Assembly (NCBI GenBank): GCA_963691655.1
Contig: OY829326.1
Location: 99,819,340-99,883,339, forward strand
Direction of reading: 5' to 3'
DNA: 64,000 nt
Source of the DNA: Toxonevra muliebris
Lineage: Eukaryota; Arthropoda; Insecta; Diptera; Pallopteridae
Shown: piece by piece, positions 57,783-64,000 of the stretch
Layout: every line of letters starts with the position of its first letter
How positions within the stretch are numbered: position 1 is the first letter of the stretch
Notes under the pieces: model-generated
Seen by the model: the letters and a program-made list of their open reading frames with translations, nothing else
Database searches by the model: none
Told to the model about the DNA's origin: nothing
Position numbers and translations under genes: made by a program

Positions 57783-60420
57783 TGTGTGTGTTTAAGCATA
57801 TTGCATTAATACCTCATATTAAACTATTTTCAATAGATTCTCTCTTGATTTCTGAGCAGTTGTTAAGCTGCTATGCATTCATCTAGTTAATCGGATTTTA
57901 GACTTCTCAAAGATTATTGTATTCTGCTTTATTGCTATTATTATTAGAAGCTCCTTTGATAAATTATTGTTGTAGAAAACACGCGTAAGATACATAAATA
58001 TAAACAAACAAATGCATATAAATTGATTTTAATTGCATTAATCATGTACCGAATTGCATATCCCAACGGAGAGGAAATAAAGAGAACTCTAAAAAGTATG
58101 CAATAATATAAAAGAGTACGGTACCTGCTCACGCTATTAGAACGCTTATAAGTATTACATTGTTATTTTATTTTTTTCTTAATTCCCTTTCCGAAAAATT
58201 ATTCCATGATTTTTATTTATTTTAAAAGGTGAATAGAACGAAATTTTTTCGAAAAACTTTCAATGACCTCTAAGCCTGATTATGTCATTTTGACTTCACA
58301 CTATATTTTATATGAAAACTTGTTTTCTTGTCCATTTTTATTTTAAAAATTTATTTATGAGTATAAAAAAATAAGTTACAAAACAAGTATCAGAATAAAA
58401 ACTATGAAAATTCAAAATATTTACTGTAAATGCTGCAAAAGCCAATGGGGAATGTGAAACTAACTGAATTTATATTATTACTAAATGAACTTTTATTTTG
58501 CTTTTCTTAAAAAAAAATTATTACAAACTCCTTATTTACAACGTTTTAAAAAATATTACAAAATAAATATTTTATTGTACTATTTGTTTTATTAATTTTT
58601 ATGATATCATAGCATTTTATATTTCATTTTGGTGTAATAGTCAAATTAACACCCTCTAGGCATTTAAGAGTGTAACAAAAGCCAAGTATCCTAGTATTAA
58701 AACTACTACAAAATGTAAAAAAATTAAAATTAAAAAAAAAAAAACAAAACAAAATTGCGTTAAAAATTATTTATTTAACTTGAGTGAGAGTCGAAATTGT
58801 TCTCTATTATCAAAGCGTTCTAATATAGCAAGCTGGTACTGTAAGTTAAAGTTGACTATGTTCTTGACTTGCAATTGTCTAATTTCTATGTATATTTTAA
58901 TAATTTCATTAAATGTTTTACTAATTTGTGGTTTTTTGTTGTAGTTATAAATTAACAACAACATACATGTAACTGACATTTGTGAAATATTTTCTAAGAT
59001 ATTTCATTTCATACGAAGAAATTTATCACGTATATGTGCATAACTAACTATAACTGCTTCTACTTCCTTTGATTTAACTAGAATATATAAATTCGTTTGA
59101 AAATAAATTCCAAACATAATTGATCTCTATTGATTTCATCAACACACTTATATCTATGCTTACACACTTACATAATATATAAATATTTACATATCTACAT
59201 TCAAGTACATAAGTATGTCTGTTTAAGTATTTATATTTTGAACTGTAGTTGTCCTATTATTTTTACCTTTGATTTAAAATTAATTGACAATTTTGTGATT
59301 TGTTTAGTTAAATTATTAGCAGGATTTAGTTTTGTTTATTTGTTTTTAATACTTTTTTTTGGTAAATAATTGCTAGAATATATACATATCTATATATATT
59401 TATAATATTTTACTCAAGACATTTCATTTCATTTATTTAAAACATCTATGAATTAGTTATTTATTTTTCTTGTTAAGTATTTCATATATGAGTGCAATGA
59501 TTGTATTAGAAATTTTCAGTAGACAACATAAGTTTGAAGGGTATTTAAACAATCAAATAAAACTACGTCGACGCATTAAACATAATTTCGGTGCATGAAC
59601 GATTGGAACGACTGAGAATAGAATTGCGGCATTAAGACGCAACGTTGTCACTTTTTATAACTGTCATATTATACAAATTATACAAAGCTAATAAGCAGAT
59701 AAGCTAATCAGATGCAACCTTGTCATGCCATGAATAAATATAGGTCCAAGTAGGCGTAAATCTTCAATGACTTCTCATGCTACTATTTCTGTTTTAATTG
59801 TGACAGCGATTTTTAATCGGGTAAAAACGAGCACCCAGTGGAGCCTTTGGGTTCAAACTTGAAATTAAAAAAAAAAACAATTTTCGAAAAAGATTTCATT
59901 GGTGAAAGAATTGCTTTCAAAATATTAAGCTTACAAACTTTTAATCAGAATAATGAAGCGTGAAATAAAACACAGTGCTACAAAATCATATCTTTTCACT
60001 TAGGGTGCCTTGAATGGTTGTGTTTTGAAAAAATTTAACCATGAATAGAAGAATTAATGTTTATTAGTATGCGTAGCAATTAAGGTTTTTTGGTATGAAG
60101 CATTAATGTGTGAAGTTTATTGTTTTTTATAATCTACGCTTTTTATTTTGGTTTTTCAAAGTTTTTAGTACAATAAATCCATTTTTGATGTTTATTTTAT
60201 TGAAATATTTCACAAAAAATCAATTTAATTTAAATAAAATAAAATACAGTTTTTGCCAAGAAACTAAAATAATCCGAACATTACAGGAAATGCTATCCCA
60301 ATAAACGGTAAAGATGTGATTATGAATCGCTGAGCAGCGACCATATCAATAACGCCGATTACAAATACAATGAACTACAAAGATATACCCAGTGAACCAA
60401 GCAGCGAATGATCACCTAAA
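57783..60420. other. AT-rich stretch without recognised genes
   Basis: Frames are short and of low complexity. There is a poly-A tract near 58731-58745 and a CA/TA-rich part near 59140-59240. No terminal repeats or domains were recognised. Confidence 0.5.
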
Positions 60421-60706
60421 TTAACGCAAACGAGCTAAAAAACGAACATTTTGCGGTCAAAAATACGAGAGTCGCATGAACATTCGCTCAATGTTCGCAA
60501 GCGTGCTCTTAAATGATAATTTAGCGAACATAAATATGACAAATAAACAATAATAAGCAAAAGAGACCACAAACGGTTTCTTTGGCACACGACAGTGAAC
60601 GTTCGCCGAAGTTATCGCAAACGGGCTCATGAGTATTTTTCCGTAAAAAATACAAGAGTCGCAAGATCATTCGCTTAATGCTCGTAAACGGGCTCTCAAA
60701 CGATAA
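60421..60706 (+). repeat. Two-unit tandem repeat, period about 187 bp
   Basis: tacgagagtcgcatgaacat (from 60464) recurs as tacaagagtcgcaagatcat (from 60651). Matching continues through attcgctcaatg/attcgcttaatg and gcgtgctct/cgggctct. The GCGAAC/GTTCGC word is frequent in both units. Confidence 0.6.
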
Positions 60707-60739
60707 GTTTTCTCTTGGAGGTTTCTTTCCATTGTCTAC

Positions 60740-61205
60740 CAAGATATGTTCTTGTACACTTTCAGGGGCACTCCTATGAATTGTGTTGGTTGAGGAAGGA
60801 AGATAGATAAGTGGTAGGAGGAAAAAAGAAGAAAAAGTTGTGAACGTTTGCTTTAAATTTGGAAAGGTCGTAAAAATCGGAAAAAAACGGTTGCAGGGAG
60901 CTTATTCCATATACGCGAGGTACGGCAGAGAAAAGAACTATCTATGTAATGCGTGGTGCGATGGGGTACCATATCCATGTGGGGTGCGTGGCAACTGCTT
61001 GTGATTCGTGTAGTTTCTGTGAACACAGCAATCAGATTCCGTATCTAAGCGGAACATCTACCACGAAAATACCTGTAGTCACACAAGCCAAGTTTCTACG
61101 AAGCTCCAAGGAGTCAATAGAGCTGGAAATCGTACTCCCATTAGCTTTATCGCTCGATGCTGAATACGGTCCAATAGCTCTATATAATCCTGCTTGATTG
61201 CGCTA
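60740..61205 (-). pseudogene. Non-LTR retrotransposon ORF C-terminal remnant
   Basis: The minus-strand frames read LDRIQHRAIKLMG, SSSIDSLELRRNLACVT, RTSRIWNKLPATVFF and YDLSKFKANVHNFFF. These are the conserved landmarks at the end of a common insect non-LTR ORF2: the 'RRN/DxAxLxLFYRY' region, 'SFxxRTxRLWNxLP', and 'YxLxxFKxxVxKxL'. Several frameshifts break it. The element is 5'-truncated, ending near 61205, and its 3' end lies near 60740. A plus-strand frame at 60949-61197 is a shadow of it. Confidence 0.7.
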
Positions 61206-61435
61206 TGCGAAGGAATTTGATTTGTTGTCTTTGACATGAATATGAAAAAATATGAAATTTTTTACAATATTTCTTAAAGTTTTTTCAATTTCAGACGGCT
61301 CACTAGAAGTGGTTAAATTTACAAAAAAAAGTGTAACAGGGGAATAATGACCTTGATAGTCTACAAATACACTTCCTTAGTAGGCAATGGCAAAACCACT
61401 AAGCGCAATGGCCAAAACCACACAGCCATTTGAAG

Positions 61436-61507
61436 TCGGCGGTGGTCTAGGGGCAGTGCACTGAACTCTCTTCTCAGGGTTCCCGGGTTCGATTCATAGA
61501 CAGGGTA
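61436..61507 (+). ncRNA. tRNA-like sequence (tRNA pseudogene or SINE head)
   Basis: A box A (TGGTCTAGGGG, 61443-61453) matches the RNA polymerase III consensus TRGYNNARNNG. A box B (GGTTCGATTCA, 61486-61496) matches GGTTCGANTCC at all but the last base. The spacing fits a tRNA. The acceptor and T stems do not pair, so it is not an intact tRNA. It could be a degenerate tRNA copy or the head of a tRNA-derived SINE; no second copy was seen in the window. Confidence 0.5.
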
Positions 61508-62393
61508 TTTCTTACCCATCTTTCTGGCCTTCTTTATTCCATAATATGGAGCTTTGGTACAAAATATTTTAAAAGCTTTTGCGTTGATTTTTTAACCTCA
61601 ATTCAAATCTGTGGTCAAAAGCAGTAACCGCTTAAGTCTGAAAATCTTATTTCGAGTAAACACGGTTTGAAGTTAATGTGATTGGTTGCCATTCTATGTA
61701 AGCGAATACCTTTCTTTTTTTTTGTTTTAAAAAACATAGAAATACTGGGTTTTCACGAGCAGGTGTGCATTGGAATAAGAAGAATATGATAGCATTTATA
61801 ACTCAATTCTGTCTTAAGTCGACTTAAGCGTTTATTGCTTTTGAACACAGAAATAGTGATAGAGAAGGAGATCGTGGAAGCAGAGAGCTATTCAATATTC
61901 ATAAAAAAAATCCCTTTGTAATGTTATTAATAAGAGTACAAAGTTTCGGTTTGAAGAGAGTATCCTTCAGATTTTAAATTGAGTTTTCGAAATTGAAATT
62001 AAGTTCAATTCAGAAACATTAAAAATTTTTAAATGACTGCGTTTTGTTACAATTTTAAAAATTCAATTTAAAGCTAAATTTTTTCAAGGCTAAATTTTCT
62101 TGTCATATAGATAATATTATGTAGACTTTATTACGAAGTTTGCGTAACACCCTGCCTTCTCTTTCGTCCTTACCAAAATCTTTTTTTACTCTTTTCTTAG
62201 ACGACACCTGAATAAAGTGAAATTCTAAATAATATCAATATGTCATGCTTAATTATCTTTTAAATAAGTTTAAATTGAAGAAAATCCAATCAAGCTTTAC
62301 TTTTTTCTAATTTTTTAACTTTTTAAGCTCAGTCCAAGAACGAAAAATTCGAATATAAAAAAGGCCCTTAACGTATGTCACACAGTTCTATTT
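61508..62393. other. AT-rich stretch without recognised genes
   Basis: No domains, terminal repeats or long frames are visible. A retroposed body belonging to the tRNA-like head cannot be delimited by eye. Confidence 0.4.
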
Positions 62394-62680
62394 TACCACG
62401 TTTATTTCCACTTGCTTTCGACGGTGTCTATCTGTCTGTTCGGGTGGAATATTCGATTTTGAACTAACTTCCGGATGAGCTAAAGACTTGAAACTTCCAA
62501 CATAGCCCAGAACTGTACAGCATACTTCCAGGCTGGTGTATAAATAAGGAGTACGGTGATAACTAATAGATGGCAATGCATTTTGGAAAGTAGATATTTG
62601 TCAATAAGATTCATAGATCAAAGCATTGCATTCATCGCTGTAAAAATCATTTTTCGATACGATCGCATTTTTCCCACTAC
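62394..62680 (-). repeat. Family R fragment, inverted
   Basis: It starts taccacgtttatttccactt and carries tgtctatctgtctgttcgg, aactaacttcc-gatgagcta-type sequence and catagatcaaagcattgca, in the same order as 14860-15110. It is more diverged than copies 1 and 2. Confidence 0.55.
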
Positions 62681-62716
62681 ACTTAAAGGTTCTGAAATAC
62701 GTCAGAACATAAGCAA

Positions 62717-63338
62717 TAGCCCTGTTCACTCTTTAGAGTAAAGTGCTGGTTAACGGAGTAACAGAGTAAAAGTGTAAAGCAAAATTACTCTACAAAAACA
62801 AAATATACGACATTTGCTTTTACTCACACTTTACACTTTTACTCTAGTTCGACCCTTTAGTAAAATATTTGTTACTCTGTTACTCTGAGTAAGAGAGAAA
62901 ATTAGTGTTGCCTACTTTTCGATTTGTACGACAACAAAAAATAAAAACAAAAGTTTTGTTCCAGGAGCTTTTAATTGGGAACATTGATCGCAGAGAAAAT
63001 AAAAAAAAGCTGTCAACAATATGAAATGAAAAAATTTTGAATTCTACTCATATTTTTATTTATAAGAACGTTTGAAAACTATTGCGAATCAATTTTATCT
63101 TCTTTTCACCTTCAACACACTTAAATTTGCAAATAGCTTCTAGCATTAAAGGATGTTTCTGCACTTTTACCACAAACTTTTTCAATGGAAAAAAAGTAAA
63201 CAAATAATGAAAAATATATTTTTTGACTTTTACTCCAGAGAATACTTTTTTAGTTTTAGAGGCGTTCACGCTCTAGAGTAAAACATTACTTTTTTACTCC
63301 GTTACTCAGCGCTTTACTCCAAAGAGTGAATAGGGCTA
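62717..63338. mobile_element. TIR element with TAGCCCT(G/A)TTCACTCTTT ends
   Basis: The left end reads tagccctgttcactctttag; the right end read inward is tagccctattcactctttgg. The arms continue through agtaaagygctg-gtaacggagtaa over about 60 bp. Copies of gagtaa and ttactct recur inside. The 622-bp interior has no recognisable gene; a minus-strand frame at 63060-63269 is incidental. The target duplication is probably the terminal TA or a related short sequence, so the superfamily is uncertain. Confidence 0.68.
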
Positions 63339-63540
63339 ATATTTTTAGTGCACTTTCGTATGTGATATTATTTCAAAGAAAAATAAAACTGTGCTGCTTT
63401 TATTATTTAGTTGCTATCGTTACACAGTGCAACACTGAAAACTTACAAGGGCTTAGGCTTATATAGTTAATGGATTGGCAGTAAAAAATTTCACACACAC
63501 AAGACTAAATACAAGAAAATAATTATGAACGTATTCATAC

Positions 63541-63720
63541 CTACTAAAATTCACAATTACAAATTTTTAGGACAATCTATATGGGGTTAAGAATCTTTAT
63601 GAGGTTATAAATCTCTATGGAGCTAGGAAAAATTATTTTATACTTTTTAGTCCGTATTGAAAACGTTGTAGTTATATTAATTTTTTTTTTTTAATATTTA
63701 AATAATTTTTACTTTAATTT
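63541..63720 (-). repeat. Family R fragment, inverted
   Basis: ctactaaaattcacaattac, ccatagagatttataacc-type sequence and gaaaaattattttatacttt are the reverse complement of 8381-8510 and 16185-16320. It sits next to aaatttcacacacacaagac (63487), a word that also precedes the fragment at 16185. Confidence 0.55.
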
Positions 63721-64000
63721 CATTTAATAAACGAGTTGCAAGCCGTGAAAAATTCCGACCAAAAAAATTTTCCAGTCATCCCCTCACCAGCCTGAATTGA
63801 GTCAATCTCTTCCAATTCTCAACAATTTCAAATATTTTAGCTTTGCAGGTTAATGCGTCTATGTGCATAAATATAAGTAAGCATCTTAGCAAAATTTATG
63901 ACATGACAATTGAAAGGCAATGTCAACTTACAATTTATTTCACAACATTTTGTGAGATTATCAAAATTTCCTCTTATGTTGTTGTTGTAGTGGTAACATC

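Noticed and set aside
60949..61197. 82-codon plus-strand frame with several Cys residues
   Set aside because: It is the antisense shadow of the non-LTR ORF2 C-terminal remnant on the minus strand.
61436..61507. Functional tRNA gene
   Set aside because: Boxes A and B are good, but acceptor and T-arm pairing fail, so only a tRNA-like remnant is supported.

Overview
The window is AT-rich animal DNA. I recognise no host protein-coding gene in it. It holds small unique or unrecognised stretches, microsatellites, and many mobile-element remnants, several nested inside one another. The mix of element families (piggyBac-like, hAT, Tc1/mariner with a DD37D signature, pogo-like, non-LTR retrotransposons with RNase H, an LTR element with 4-bp target duplications) and the base composition point to an insect, most likely a higher fly such as a tephritid. 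That assignment is inference.

Layout, left to right. 0.4-2.9 kb: a non-LTR retrotransposon ORF split by a TTAA-flanked piggyBac-like element. 6.6-7.6 kb: a hAT element with a perfect 8-bp target duplication. 8.4-9.3 kb, with inverted and partial relatives at 14.9-16.3, 23.5, 62.4 and 63.5 kb: a dispersed repeat family called family R here. 10-12.2 kb: a minus-strand reverse transcriptase remnant broken by a piggyBac-like MITE. 12.2 and 16.3 kb: two copies of a G/C-rich-ended MITE. 17.6-18.4 kb: a hAT MITE. 21.6-24.3 kb: a long-TIR element whose left arm carries a nearly intact DD37D transposon, the only long, clearly functional-looking ORF in the window. 26.7-29.8 kb: a TTAA-flanked MITE, a hAT element with an internal piggyBac-like MITE, and a mariner remnant. 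31.3-32.6, 51.4-52.6 and 56.0-57.3 kb: three copies of a 1.25-1.3 kb repeat called family X here. 33.1-34.4 kb and 50.2-51.1 kb: two solo LTRs of one family. 37.6-38.8 kb: another TTAA-flanked element. 40-41.8 kb: a duplicated element with purine-rich GTA arrays. 42.2-47.9 kb: a hAT MITE, two CACCCAG-ended MITEs, a reverse transcriptase remnant and a dead mariner. 50-53.2 kb and 54.6-57.8 kb: two composite nests. 60-63.7 kb: a retrotransposon tail, a tRNA-like sequence and a TIR element.

The junctions give the relative order of many insertions. In three places, removing the later insertion with one copy of its target duplication brings back a continuous older reading frame or repeat arm. The most novel-looking item is family X. 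All three copies sit at T-runs, share structured inverted repeats and keep a short frame encoding a C-x6-C-x20-H-x-C zinc-finger-like motif. Coordinates of degenerate elements are read by eye and may be off by a few bases.
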